Below are positions 48,535 to 60,029 of a stretch of 64,000 nt of DNA, piece by piece (position 1 is the first letter of the stretch; every line of letters begins with the position of its first letter). The DNA is from Dactylis glomerata (lineage: Eukaryota > Streptophyta > Magnoliopsida > Poales > Poaceae): positions 1,697,035 to 1,761,034 of the forward strand of contig QXEO01002089.1 in assembly GCA_007115705.1 (NCBI GenBank), given 5' to 3'. The notes beneath the pieces were generated by a model. The model had not been told where the DNA came from. It searched no databases and saw nothing but the letters and a program-made list of their open reading frames with translations. The position numbers were made by a program, and so were the translations under genes.

Positions 48535-50157
48535 TGCTACTCGGTGATGGCGCCAGAAAAGAGCTGGTGGCGCGTAGTTGACGTGGAGCAGTAAGTCCTT
48601 GTGCGTGGTGAATGACCAGCCCGTTGGGAACCCCAAGAGGAAGGTATGATGAGTGTAGCGGCTAGTTTTCCCTCAGTTAAGATACCAAGGTTTATCGATC
48701 AGGAGAGGAGAGACGGCGACGACTGAAGGTGTTGTGGAACCTGCACACACACAACCAAGTACTTTGTTCCCAACTTGCGATGAGGTTGTCAATCTCACCG
48801 GTTTGCTTGAAACAAAGATTATGAGCGTATCGAGTGGAAAACAATATAATATGCGAGTAAAGTAAACAGTACGGGAAAAGTAAACAGGTGATTGCAATAT
48901 GATTAAAATAGGACCGGGGTCCACAGTTCACTAGTGGTGTCTCTCCATAGATAAAATAACATGCTGGGTAAACAAATTATAGTTGGGCAATTGATAGAAT
49001 AAAGATAAACGTGATATGTCAAGAAGATCACTATGAGATTTACTCTAGGCATTACAACAAAATACATAGACCGCCATCCAACTGCATCTATGACTAATAA
49101 TCCACCCTCGGGGATATCAATCCGAACACCCCAAAAGTATTAAGTTGCGAACAATAGATAATTGCATTAAGCAAAGTGTGTAATGTAAACAAAGCATATG
49201 CCCTTGAGCATATGAATGTTGTTTTCTCCCTAGTAGCAACAACACATCTACCACCTTAGAGGTTTCTGTCACTCCCCCAGGTGAAATAGAGACATGAACC
49301 CACTATCGAGCATAAATACCCCCTCTTGGAGTCACTAGCAACTACTCGGCCAAGATAGCTACTAACAACGGAGAGCATGCAAGATCATAAACAACATAGA
49401 GATAACAAAAGATATAATTCAGTACAGCAACTTAATCATAAACACCAATATTCATCGGATCCCAACAAACCAACATCATAGAATTACATAACGGTGATCT
49501 CAATCATGTAGGGCAGCTCATGAGATCTAAACATGAAGCACATGGTGGAGAAGACAACCATCTAGCTACTGCTATGGACCCATAGTCCAAGGTAGACTAC
49601 TCACTCATCGCTCCGGAGGCAAGCATGGCGATGAAGAAGACCTCCGGTGGCGATTCCCCTCTCCGGCAGGGTGCCGGGAAGAGCTTCTGGACCCTCCCGA
49701 TCTTTGGGTCGACGGTGGCGGCGGATCGCGATGTGTTCTGGAAATCTGATCGGGTACTTAGGTTTTTTCCGTCGGGGGGTCTTTATAGGCGAAGGGGCGA
49801 TGTCAGAGGTGGAGCCAGGCTCCCTCACACGGGTCCGGCGCGGCCAGGGGGCTGGCCGCGCCACCCCTGTGTGTGGGGCCCTGGTGGCCCCTCTCCGTCT
49901 CTCCTTCGGATGTCTGGAAGCTTCCAGGAAAAATAAGACTTCAGGAACTTGTTTCGTCCAATTCCGAGAATATTTCCTGTGTATCACTTCTGAAACACAA
50001 AAACAGCAGAAAACAGGAAACTGGCACTGTGGCACTTGTTAATAGGTTAGTTCCGGAAAATGCATAAAAACACCACTAAGTGTAACGAAACAATAGGCAA
50101 ATGGTGTAAAAACAAGCATGGAGCATCAAAAACTATAGATACGTTTGAGACGTATCA
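48535..50157 (-). repeat. 5' LTR of element B
   Basis: 1623 bp, almost identical to 41,714-43,336. Just inside its plus-axis start it carries GGCGCCAGAAAAGAGCTGG, echoing the primer-site flank outside. Confidence 0.85.
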
Positions 50158-50445
50158 GGGCCCCTGTGGCCCACCTCCTACTCCTCTTCGGATCTCTGGA
50201 AGCTTCCGGGTAAAATAAGACTTCAGGAACTTGTTTCGTCCAATTCCGAGAATATTTCCTGTGTATCACTTCTGAAACACAAAAACAGCAGAAAACAGGG
50301 AACTGGCACTGTGGCATCTTGTCAATAGGTTAGTTCCGGAAATCGCATAAAAGTGCCACGAAGTGTAACGAAACACAAGGCAAATGGTGTAAAAACAAGC
50401 ATGGAGCATCAAAAATTATGGATACGTTGGAGACGTATCACCATA

Positions 50446-50865
50446 TTGCAAACCACACAATAATGCTACTATTTTAATCAATTATTTAGTAGCGATAAAT
50501 ACCAGTAGTTTAGCAAAATGATCTATTATGGTTAATTTTGTGGAAATCTAGTTGTAGAAGAATTAGTCATCTATTCATTAATGATTTGCATATATCATCT
50601 ACATTCCAAAATATACGATGTTTTAGGTCTTCAAAAAAGGCAAGTATCTATGCGTGCTTCAGTGTGTAGGTTCACTCATTTTGGTCCGTACATATACCAT
50701 ATTAAAAATAGGAAAATGAGATGGTATCCCTAGGTCTACGTACTCCCACGTTCAATATACCTCATATACAAAGGTATTATACTTTTTATCATTTTTAATA
50801 TACTTCATTAGTTAATACTATATACCTCAAAGTGAGTTTTATGAAAAATTTCATTTGAGTCTATA
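50446..50865. other. Left side of the fold-back sequence around Helitron-1
   Basis: AT-rich, no ORF. From about 50,724 it is the left arm of an imperfect inverted repeat whose partner is at 52,754-52,868 (shared TTTTTATCATTTTTAATATAC and TTCAATATACCT blocks). Confidence 0.6.
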
Positions 50866-52655
50866 TCTCTACTAATAATATTGGGATCGGTCGGTAGGTT
50901 GGTACGTACGTCGCTGCTATTTTACACTTTAGTCCCTATGGAATTGAACAATCAACCCGCAGTCAACATACAGGGGCTAACAAATGTGAATCTCCAATTT
51001 CTTCTCCAATCAGCGTTGACTTCACGGAGCTTTGGGCCATGGCGACCACTGCAGAGGAGGAAGAGCTTCTCCGCGAGGCTTGGCTGCTGGGCGTCGCGAC
51101 GGCGGAGGATGGGGACACTGGTTGATAAAGAGGTGGGCGCGGGGTCGCGGACGTCGTCGATTCCTCTCACTGCTGCCACCTCCTCTCCCCTGCCCCTTCC
51201 AGGCGGTGCCGAAATGCCGAATGCTCGAAGGCCATGGAGGAGATAGGCCGGGTAGGAGGGCGCGCTGCTGGTAGCGGCTCGACCTTGGAGGGGAGCGGCC
51301 GCGTTGCTTGGGTGAAGGCGAGGTCAGGGAGGAGAGCGCGATGACGCTTTCGGATGAAGGGGAGCGGACGCCATGGTGGTAGGAATCGGTGGTGGGTGTG
51401 GTGACTCTCCTCCCACCGCCGCACTACCATGGACTCTATCAGATCGCCTACGAGAGTCCCTATCTGGTGCATCTCTACATCGAGTGGCCACTCTTGCTCC
51501 GCATCCTCCGTGAGCCGGTTTCAGCTCTGAATGACCTCTTTTCTGGGCACGGTGGCTGGATTGGACGCACGGGTGGGGACCTGGGGTGGATGAGGGAAGA
51601 GGCGGATAGTGAGGGAGGCGGGAGGGGGCACAACGGTATGGCAGTATCTCTTCTGTCAGCAAGGTCAACGGGGGGGGGGGGGGGGGCGTCCTCAGTCCTG
51701 CTACTGATCGACTCGCTCAGGCCTCCAAGTCGTTAATTTCTAATTCGTAAACAAATCCTCATGATGTGCTCAATCGCATACGCATCCTCCATTTTACCAT
51801 TTGCTCAGTCAATCAGGTTCTTGGTCTGCCTGATGGCTGGCGATGGTGCCGCAGACTTATGCACTCGAAGAATCGATTGGAAGGATCAATCTGAATGAAT
51901 TTTGATGCTGCTATCAGCTGGGCTGAGGAATGTATTCTTTTTACAGATCCATCGTCCAAACTAAAAATTTCAGAAAAGCACCTAACGAATTTACAGATCC
52001 ATGATCCACATCCGCCTCTCATATACTAGGGATTTAAAATTTTGTTCATTTGTTTCCTCTACTCTGTCTTCTTTTTTCTTATACAAATCAAGACTAACAA
52101 GATCTACAGTTTACCTTTATTTTTTGCATGGTATACATGATATAACAATGATGCATATAAAGAAGATTGCAAATTAGTTGGTGAGTTTTTATTTCTATCT
52201 TGGGATGATTGATGTAAAATAAAACAGTGGAAAAATCAGAAACAGAACCTTAAATGTTACAAATGGTATAAACCAAAAAGTAAAGTGAAATATAAGATAT
52301 TTTGAGTTTGACTGATAAAATAAAAGTTACATCTTATAGCTTTCGAGGTTTCTGAGCACATATCAAATTATTTGACAATTGTTGCAACACATGAGCACTT
52401 TTGTGTCGAATATGCGTGGTTAAAAGAATTTCGATGTTTTGGCCCAAAGCTTCATAATTAAATCGATCGATTGATTGGATAAGTGTCATTGGCCGAGTCA
52501 TCGTGGGAGGCTGCGATGTGCCACTAATTCTCAAGAAAATTGAAGATGCCTCCCAGTTGGATTTTTTTAGTTCTCATGAAATTTTCTATTTATTATTTTT
52601 CATGAGAATAACTTATCATTTGTTGACCCGTGGCGAAGCACGGGTTTTGTGCTAG
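50866..52655 (+). mobile_element. Helitron-1, non-autonomous, 1790 bp
   Basis: It starts TCTCTACTAATAATA after an A. It ends with a CCGTG-GCGAAG-CACGG hairpin, then GTTTTGTGCTAG before a T, fitting the TC...CTRR rule and A/T insertion of plant Helitrons. There is no RepHel gene. The interior at 51,030-51,730 is GC-rich and coding-like, so it probably carries captured gene pieces. A run of 17 G is at 51,670-51,686. Confidence 0.75.
51039..51127 (+). pseudogene. Possible captured first-exon fragment in Helitron-1
   Basis: The ATG at 51,039 opens 28 codons (MATTAEEEELLREAWLLGVA and on) before a TGA. The acidic helical start and GC-rich codons look like the beginning of a grass gene. The source gene is not recognised. 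Confidence 0.35.
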
Positions 52656-53188
52656 TACCTCATATTATTTGCATATATACTGCATTTATGCACGTAAAAG
52701 TGATATATTAAAAAAAGTAAGGGTTCTGATGAATTTTTTTTGCATACTACTTATATTGAGGTATATTAGAATAATTAATGAGGTATATTAAAAATGATAA
52801 AAACGTATAATATCCTTGTATATAAGGTATATTGAATATGGGAGTATGACTATGTACACCCAGGAGTATATAAGATGAGTCCTTTATAAAACATTTTATA
52901 ATTTCAAACTGAGGGAGTAATTTGTTTAGGTTTACCTCAGTTCTCATTCCTTTCCCGCGACAATCATTCCTTTGGGGTGCCTCATTATTCCCAAACTATA
53001 AAGAGATGCTGAGAGAGAAAGATGAGAATGAGAAAGAATATATCATTTTCTCACTTTGGGTTGCTTTCTGTCGGCGTCAAACTTATTTTTCAGAAAGAGA
53101 AACACCAAGACTACTATGGATCCATCTGTTTGCTTAGTTTCCGGGCCAACCCTCTCCAGCTTTTTTCATGCTCTGCCAAACATGAGTT

Positions 53189-53224
<36 letters not shown>

Positions 53225-53613
53225 GCACGTGTGCATATATCTAGCCAAATTTAATAAAATATAGCAGAATTTAACCTAGCTAGCGATAACTAAATTTGGC
53301 AGAATTTAACCTACAGTAGGAAAGACATATTCAGATAGCTTGTGCCTAACTCCCTATACACACATCTCTGATCAAGTTGGTGCTTTGCTACAACCGTACA
53401 AGTACGCACACGTACACGACTACCTAATAGTTTTCGTATGGAACACTAATGTGGGTACTCCTGTTTCTGCAAGATTCTAAATTACGTGCTTCAGTAGTAC
53501 TCCACGACATATAAAATAATCACTACATGCATGCATGATCGTAGCTTGCTGGCCAGCAGAGTCTTGCAGGGGATTGAATGCCATAACAGTGCTACGCGAT
53601 GCATGATTATATA
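52656..53613. other. Right arm of the fold-back and flanking DNA
   Basis: The right arm is 52,754-52,868. The rest has no ORF of note. A (CT)n microsatellite lies at about 53,190-53,223. Confidence 0.5.
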
Positions 53614-54752
53614 TCTCTATTAATAATATTGTTAGATGTATGGTCCGTGGCTCGCAAGTACGATTTTAATCCACCTAAAATACGTTTTCTTCCCATGCTA
53701 GCCCAAAACATTTTCTTTTAAGTCAACACTCCCGTCCAAATCTCATCTCGCTGGCGCCATTGTGCTCCGCGACCTGGTTGCCCTCCTCTGCTCCGTGCCG
53801 GCCGACCTCCACCGCTACGCCGGCATCAATAGCGGTCCTACACCTGGCCGTCTTCCTTTGGCGAGTACTCTGCAACCCGGCTTTCCTCCTCAGCTCGCGG
53901 CAATCCATATTCCTGCAGTTTGCCGCGTATCATCCCTAACACAATCTCATCCGCCGAACCCCCTGACGCCTGCCTTCCCAATCCCTATGGCACCACACGC
54001 CGGCGGGCGCCGCCGCTCTGAGGGAAGTTGCGCCATAGGTCTATGCACGCCACACTGGAGGCCGCGCGCTGGGAGACGCCTCCGCGCTGGGAATAGCGGT
54101 TGCCGGCGCCCCACAAGGATGCGGTCTGTGCGACGTTGCAGGCTCCTCGGGTCGGTTGCCTGCCGGCTGTGGGCAGTGCTGGAGTACAGCAAAGGGCATG
54201 GGCGTGCTCCTCTGGAGTCGAGCAGGCAGAGGGCGCGGGCTGCGGCACCGGACTACATGAAGCCAGGGCAGGGACAGCGGTGTAGGAGTCCAGGAAGGTG
54301 GTGGGCGCGGGAATGGATGCGTACTCGGGGAAGATGTGGGCTCGGGGACGAGAGGCAACTCCGGCTTCGGACGGCCGGGAGAACGTGGACGAGGAGTCGA
54401 GGACGACGAGGAGTCACTACCGATTTCGAGATCCTGAAACTTGAATAATTTCAAAGGACGTGTGCAATTGATAATAGTTGAGCTGCTGTTATGTTTGGTC
54501 TGGGCGGGGATGAGGATTGAGAAGCTGCTGCTTTTTTGCTTCGATTTTGTGAAGAAAGAATGGACCGAGTAGGTTAGCTGACTTCTAGGAAGAGAAACAA
54601 AATGAGATTCGATGGTATTGGTACAGATTTGAGAGACTAGAAAATACGTATACATTTAGGAAATAATCTTTAGTAATGCTAAATATTTGTCCGCTGTTGC
54701 TGGTCTGCACAAGCCTACTGTTTTTCGCTCTGCATATTATGACAGAGATGTA
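53614..54752 (+). mobile_element. Left part of a second Helitron-like element, cut by CACTA-2
   Basis: Starts TCTCTATTAATAATATTG after an A, nearly the same 5' terminus as Helitron-1. It contains a GC-rich coding-like block at about 53,750-54,450 (longest frame 53,762-54,448, plus, P/R-rich and unrecognised). No CTRR end occurs before CACTA-2 at 54,753, so its 3' part would lie beyond the window. Confidence 0.45.
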
Positions 54753-55226
54753 CACTGGTGGAAAAAGGGCCTTTAATCCCGGTCTGTAACGGCCTTTAGT
54801 CCCGGTTTCCAAACCGGGACTAGCAAAGCGCGATTAAAGGCCCTCACCCTTTAGTCCCGGTTGCAAACGAACCGGGACTAATGGCCGTCCACGTGGGCAC
54901 GGCTGGGAGCGCCGTCTCGGGGACCTTTAGTCCCGGTTCGTAATGAGAACCGGGACTAAAGTGTTCTGTTTTTGTTTTTATTTTTGTTGCTATTTCAGAT
55001 TATAGGTTTAGGGTTTAAGCTTAATTAGGGTTCATTTTAATTTCAAACGAGTTTCCGTACCTATATTCTATGACTAGTACATACACATTACACGTTGGTG
55101 CATGCATATATAATATTATACGATGTCTCGCGACTGTATATACTACAATTAATTTCAAACAAGTGTATGTACAACTATTTTTTAAACAAGTTTCAAAACA
55201 AACTAAGTTACATGGAGATCACTAAA

Positions 55227-58200
55227 TTACAGATAGCGTTCTTCGTCCTCCACATAGTGTTCTCCTTTCTCATCGAGGACCTCCCTCATGATGAATCCTG
55301 TCAGCTCCTCTTGAATTGCTTTTAGGCGCTGGGTTGGTACGAGCCTCTCCCGCGTCACATACAACTTTAAGAAGATCGATATGGATATGTATAAGTTGGA
55401 TGAAACTCAACACAATTGATTATAATAAAAGAAAACTGTGAATATTATTTACGTACATCAAAGTCCGTGGTACGTGCTCTCCGCTTACTGGTGTACCACC
55501 GGATGAACTCGCAGACGTAGAATCCACAGAGATTGGTCCCCGGTGGTTGCTGCAAACCCTTTATCTTTTTAAAAGTTAGCTGTTCTTTGAATTCACCTAT
55601 TACCGACCTTCTGAAACGTGTCCAAACTCTACAGGGCAAAGAAAATGAGCAAATGAGTTATTAAATACTTGATATCAGGAAATTAATGAAAGGAGCTGAT
55701 ATAGTCGGGTAATGATTGAAATTACTTTTGCAGCATTTCTTTCATGTCGCTAAACAGGACGTCGGGCTTATCCAATGAGTCTAAGATATGAACAGTTGAT
55801 GTGTCCAATTGAATCTTTAGCAGAATCCAGTGGAAACTGCAAACACACATGCATAACTCATCAATTACACTTAACGTCGAGTAAGCAAAAATAAATGTCT
55901 AGAAGATAGAAACACTCACTTGAAGTTGTAAGGAAATAGAATTTCTCTTTTAAGACCTTGCTTGACAAAAAATCTGAAGAGGTCCTTCTCCACGTCTGTG
56001 GGGTGATCTTTTAACATCCTTTCATTAATGATATATGGGTCAATGAACCCAACGTCATGAATTCCGTTTTTTTTGCATTCAAACATCTTAAATCTGCATA
56101 ATAGCATACAAAAAATCATATAGTATTAATTAAGATATATAGGCAATGAACGAGCTTATTAGCTAGATACTTGAATATAAATCACTTACAGACAATAGCA
56201 ACTGATGGTAGACTTGTCGAGATCGCGCTGATTGAATATATGAAATAATTCGTCCATTGGAATATGTACCATGTATCTTTTGAAGTAATGCTCCTCTCTA
56301 ACGTCCAAGAGGATAAAATGTTTGAAGTTCTTTTTTTGTATATGCATCTTGTACCAGCCGAGCAGATTTTGCATATGTGTTGATAGACCGCGTTCCTCCT
56401 CAGGCTTGATCAGAGGCCCCCCCAGTACATATTGCTCTACTACCTCTCCCACTGGCGCTTCTTCAAGGCCTAACATAACTAGAAGAGGCACACCCAAGAT
56501 ATTCGCGTTCTCTTTTGCCTCCCTTACAGTTAAATCCAATAGTTGTGAAGCTGCTACTACTCTGGGGTCCAATAACAACCGGTCCTCTTCCAAATCGGCA
56601 CTGAAGGACGTATCGATATCGGGGGGGCCGACTATGAGCGGGGCGACCGATTGATTCTTCTGTTCTCCAAGCTGGGGAATTTGTTTCCCGCTTCTTTTTG
56701 CCTTGGCCAATTTACTTTGCCTTTCAATTTCGCGTTTATAGTCTGATGGCAGATTCATCTTATATTGGGGCTCTACAGTAAGCATACCATAAGCCCAGTC
56801 CTTTTGTTTCTCCGTGTATGTCGGCTTGGGCTCAGGCACTTTAGGTGCAAAAAATGCCTTCACTTCGGCGCGTACTATCGCCGCGTTTTCCTCGGGAGTC
56901 CGGTCATAAGCTCTCTTGGGAAGAGGCTTTAGCGATGGCTCTGGTATCTTCGTGGTCTTATGTACTACCTTATCAGTAGTACTATCCGTAGCGGACCTGC
57001 TCCGCTTTTTCCCCGTCTGAGTAGTATTGGGGGGCGGCGTTGGCTGACGCGCGGGAGGTGCACTGGGGGACGGCGTTGGCTGACACGCGGGAGGTGCACT
57101 AGGGGGCGGCGTCGGCTGACGCGGTGCCCGAGGTGGACTCAGGGGTGGCGTCGGCTGACGCGGCGCTGGAGGTGGACTCGGGGGTGGCGTCGGCTGACGC
57201 GGCGCCCGAGGTGGACTCGGGGGCGACGTAGGTGGACGACGTTCACCGGGGGAGGGTGGACTTGGATTCCTCGGAGTCGGTGGCCTTGGCGCTGAGCCTG
57301 GAAACTTGATGTATTTCTTTTGCCATAAAACGATTTGGCGCTTGACATCTCCAAGTCTCCGATCCCCTTCAGGTGTAGCAAAATCAAGCTCTAGGTCCTC
57401 GAACGAGCTGACTATTTCAAGCACTGAGACACGAGCATAGCCAGCCGGTATCGGGTTCCCATGGTGGAGTGCTTCAGGTAGACAAGGTAAAGCGTCGCCG
57501 CTCGCCACCTTGATGGTCATGTTCTTCATTGGCTGATGTAGCTCACAATTTGTCATCTCCCTAACATCATCCACGGGGTAGCGAGACCCCGGTGCTTCAT
57601 GCTCATCAGCTGGGACCTCCGTGGAAGCCACGCTGCTTCTCCGCTGACTATTAAGATCCAATGCTGGATCTTCCTGCAGCCGAGATCCGCCTCCCTGGCT
57701 AAGTTGATGTATCATACTCTTCATGTCGGCTAATTCACGTTCTACCTTGCCGATCCGATCTGCTTCCCGATCCTTCTTTCTCTTACGGCTTTTGTAACCG
57801 TACGGATCTTCATGCTGAGAAAACCCTTCCTTCCATGGAACACCGGCGCCTTTGCCTCTTGTTCTACCGGTGTGTTCTGGATTCCCGAGGGCGTGTGTCA
57901 GCTCGTCGTTCTCTTGGTCTACACGGATCAATCCCGCTTGAGCATCCTCCATTGCCTTAACAAGTTTTACTGTGGGAGTAAAGGTTTGTTTCTGATGAAC
58001 ACACTCCCCTGTTGTCGGGTTTAACGATCCTCCATGTCCGTACCACCAGTGCTTGGCCCTTTCGGGCCATCCCTCTGTACCAGGAGTGATTCCTTTGTTC
58101 CTCAATTCATTCTCCATAGATTCCCACTTGGGCACTGCTCTCACGTAGCCGCCTGGCCCAAAAATATGGTGATGTTCCTTCTTTTGAGCATTTTTCTTAT

Positions 58201-59043
58201 TTTTTTTGGACATTTCCTTGGCTCTCTCAGATGTCTTGAATGCCACAAATTCAGGCCACTGTTGTCTCAACTTCTCGTATGCTCCTTCGAACACTGGAGT
58301 TTTCTTTTTTGCGATAAACTTCGCGTATAACATTTTCTTGAAGCCCCGGAATGCTTCAGCCATCTTCTTGAGAGCGTACTTTTTAACTATCCTTCTCCTT
58401 TCACGTCCACCCGGAATTTCATTACCATCATCATCCTTCTTGCAGTACTCCAGAGGTAGAATGAAATTTTCCATGAGCTTCCTCCAAAGGTCTTTCTTGG
58501 ATCTTTTGTTCACAAAAGTAGCTCCAAGACGTGCCTTCTTTGGCTCGTGCCATTCTTGAACCGTGATCGGGATCATGTCCCTAACAATCACTCCGCATTG
58601 ATTTATAAATTTTGTTGCGTGCTGTTTTGGCTCCAACGGTTTGCCAGCTGGAGATACTAAATCGATGGTCAGCTTCTGATTCGCACTCAACTTTTGGCTC
58701 GGACCTCGTTTAGAATACGATTTGCTCGATCCGGAGGGCTGAAAAAAGAAAAAGTCATTAATACAAATATGCATATTCCCTTCGTATCACCAAAACCTAA
58801 TCTATATATCTCGCCATCGACGTTTGTTTGCAATTGTCGTTCGGCATCGGTGTTTGTTTGCCCTTCGTCGTCAAACGTGTCTATCTCCATTCCGTCACCG
58901 GAAGGGTTAAGAAACGACGAAACATCATCTTCAAGTTCAGCTTCTCCGGCACCTTCTTGGCCGACTTCTGCTCGGCCGACATTCTCACGTATCATGCCAA
59001 ATAAGAATTCTTCAGGGTGGCGTGGGTCATTTTCACCGTCCAT
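55227..59043 (-). CDS. CACTA-2 ORF2: Ptta/Spm-like protein with C-terminal Ulp1-like cysteine protease
   Basis: Exons: 59,043-58,810, 58,738-56,190, 56,093-55,920, 55,836-55,726, 55,628-55,457 and 55,364-55,227, giving 1125 aa with all phases consistent. Order: acidic N-terminus; a basic region with W-E and AKEMSKKNKKN blocks like the Ptta/En/Spm family (PF03004); a coiled-coil-like patch; proline-rich APRQPTPPP and APPARQPTPPP repeats; a Ulp1/C48-like protease. The protease keeps H988 (FHWILL), D1005 (HILDSLDK), Q1049/Q1050 and C1057 (NLCGFYVC). Its substrate is unknown; SUMO-type proteins are the family precedent. The first coding intron has AT instead of GT at its donor, so correct splicing is in doubt. 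Confidence 0.75.
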
Positions 59044-59076
59044 GTCTCTTCTAAAGACAGGTAAAACAAGTTAGTA

Positions 59077-59395
59077 TTTGATCAATAACCAAAAAAAAGG
59101 GGGCGTTGGCCGAGCGCCGACGCGGTGGGGGGGGGGGGTCTTCCCCCCACCGCGTCGGCGCCCGGCCAACGCCCCCTTTTAGTACACATATTTGATCAAT
59201 AACCAAAAAAAGGGGGCGTTGGCCGAGCGCCGACGCGGTGGGGGGAAGACCCCCTCACCGCGTCGGCGCCCGGCCAACGCCCCCTTTTAGTACACATATT
59301 TGATAAATAACCAAAAAAAAGGGGGCGTTGGCCGGGCGCCGACGCGGTGGGGGGTCCCCCTCACCGCGTCGGCGCCCGGCCAACGCCCCCTTTTA
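59077..59395. repeat. Three tandem hairpin units in the ORF2 leader intron, CACTA-2
   Basis: Same design as 36,271-36,600, with units beginning near 59,077, 59,189 and 59,299. The first has a longer G-run in the loop region (GGTGGGGGGGGGGTCTT); the third has a shorter loop. The arms still pair, so pairing is kept while loops vary. Confidence 0.85.
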
Positions 59396-59399
59396 GTAC

Positions 59400-59600
59400 T
59401 ACATTCTAACATTTCTATTTTTTTACTAACATTTCAAATATTCTAACATTTCTATTTTTTACTAATACTAATTCTAACACAAATTATAACTAGCTAGTAA
59501 TATTATTAACTCTATTTTGTAAGTCTATTACTAACAATATTCCTATTTCTAACATTTCTAACTATTAACTATTTCTAACATAAAAAAGTTAGAAAATATA
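59400..59600. other. AT-rich part of the ORF2 leader intron, CACTA-2
   Basis: Short repeats of TTCTAACATTTCTA. Non-coding. Confidence 0.5.
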
Positions 59601-59603
59601 TAC

Positions 59604-60026
59604 CTACTGCAGTGCTGCAGGGGGGCGGCCGGCGTTGCAGGGGACGTGGCCGGGCGGCGGCCGGCGCTGCAGGGGTGGCGGCGCGGTGCTGCAGGGGGTG
59701 GCGGCGGCGCTGCAGGGGGTGGCCGCGCGCTGCAGGGGGTCGGCGGCGGCACTGCTGCAGGGAGTCGGCGGCGGCGGCGCTCGGCGATTCGGGCGGCGCG
59801 CGCGGGAAGAAGAAGGCGCGGCGCGGAGGCTCGGGCGGTGCGGCGGTGGCGGCGTGGGGGCACGGGAGCGGGCGCGGCGGCGACGCGGACGTCTGTCGGC
59901 GGCGGCGCTCTGGCGACGGAATCGAGCGGCCGCAACGATCGGTGCTCGATCTCCTCTGCGCGCGGCGTTCCGAAACTGCTAAAGTGTGAGTGGGGAAGAA
60001 GGAGAGGGGCGGCGCGGGCTTTTATA
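59604..60026 (-). promoter_or_regulatory. TATA box and GC-rich leader exon of CACTA-2 ORF2 (inferred)
   Basis: TATAAAAG on the minus strand (60,019-60,026) precedes a GC-rich leader that ends at a GTATAT donor near 59,603. It has the same layout as in CACTA-1. Long overlapping ORFs on both strands here reflect GC content. Confidence 0.5.
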
Positions 60027-60029
60027 CCC

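Larger units (their letters stand above)
41714..50157 (-). mobile_element. Element B: Athila-like Ty3/gypsy element with gag-protease only
   Basis: Two 1623-bp LTRs (41,714-43,336 and 48,535-50,157), TG...CA ends, duplication GGGCC (41,709-41,713 and 50,158-50,162). There is a tRNA-Asp primer site at 48,508-48,524. It is nested in the right LTR of A2. About 15 LTR differences by hand, near 0.9 percent, mark it as recent. Only a gag-protease ORF is present; 43,337-46,275 is non-coding and shared with A1. Confidence 0.9.
26949..50440 (-). mobile_element. Element A2: A-family LTR element, split by CACTA-1 and element B
   Basis: Outer ends carry a CCATA duplication (26,944-26,948 and 50,441-50,445). 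The left (3') LTR is 26,949-27,711 and the interior is 27,712-31,216. The right (5') LTR is in three pieces: 31,217-31,839, 41,078-41,713 and 50,163-50,440. Together these make about 1.5 kb, the same as in A1. The shared parts of the LTRs differ at only about 5 of 765 positions by hand count, so A2 is young. Confidence 0.85.

Noticed and set aside
51324..51668. 114-codon minus-strand ORF in Helitron-1
   Set aside because: It overlaps a plus-strand frame of similar length and shows no domain; neither can be preferred, so neither is called a gene.
53762..54448. 228-codon plus-strand ORF in the second Helitron-like segment
   Set aside because: Competing long frames exist on the minus strand (54,041-54,655), the composition is P/R/G-rich and there is no recognisable domain; it is kept only as coding-like content.
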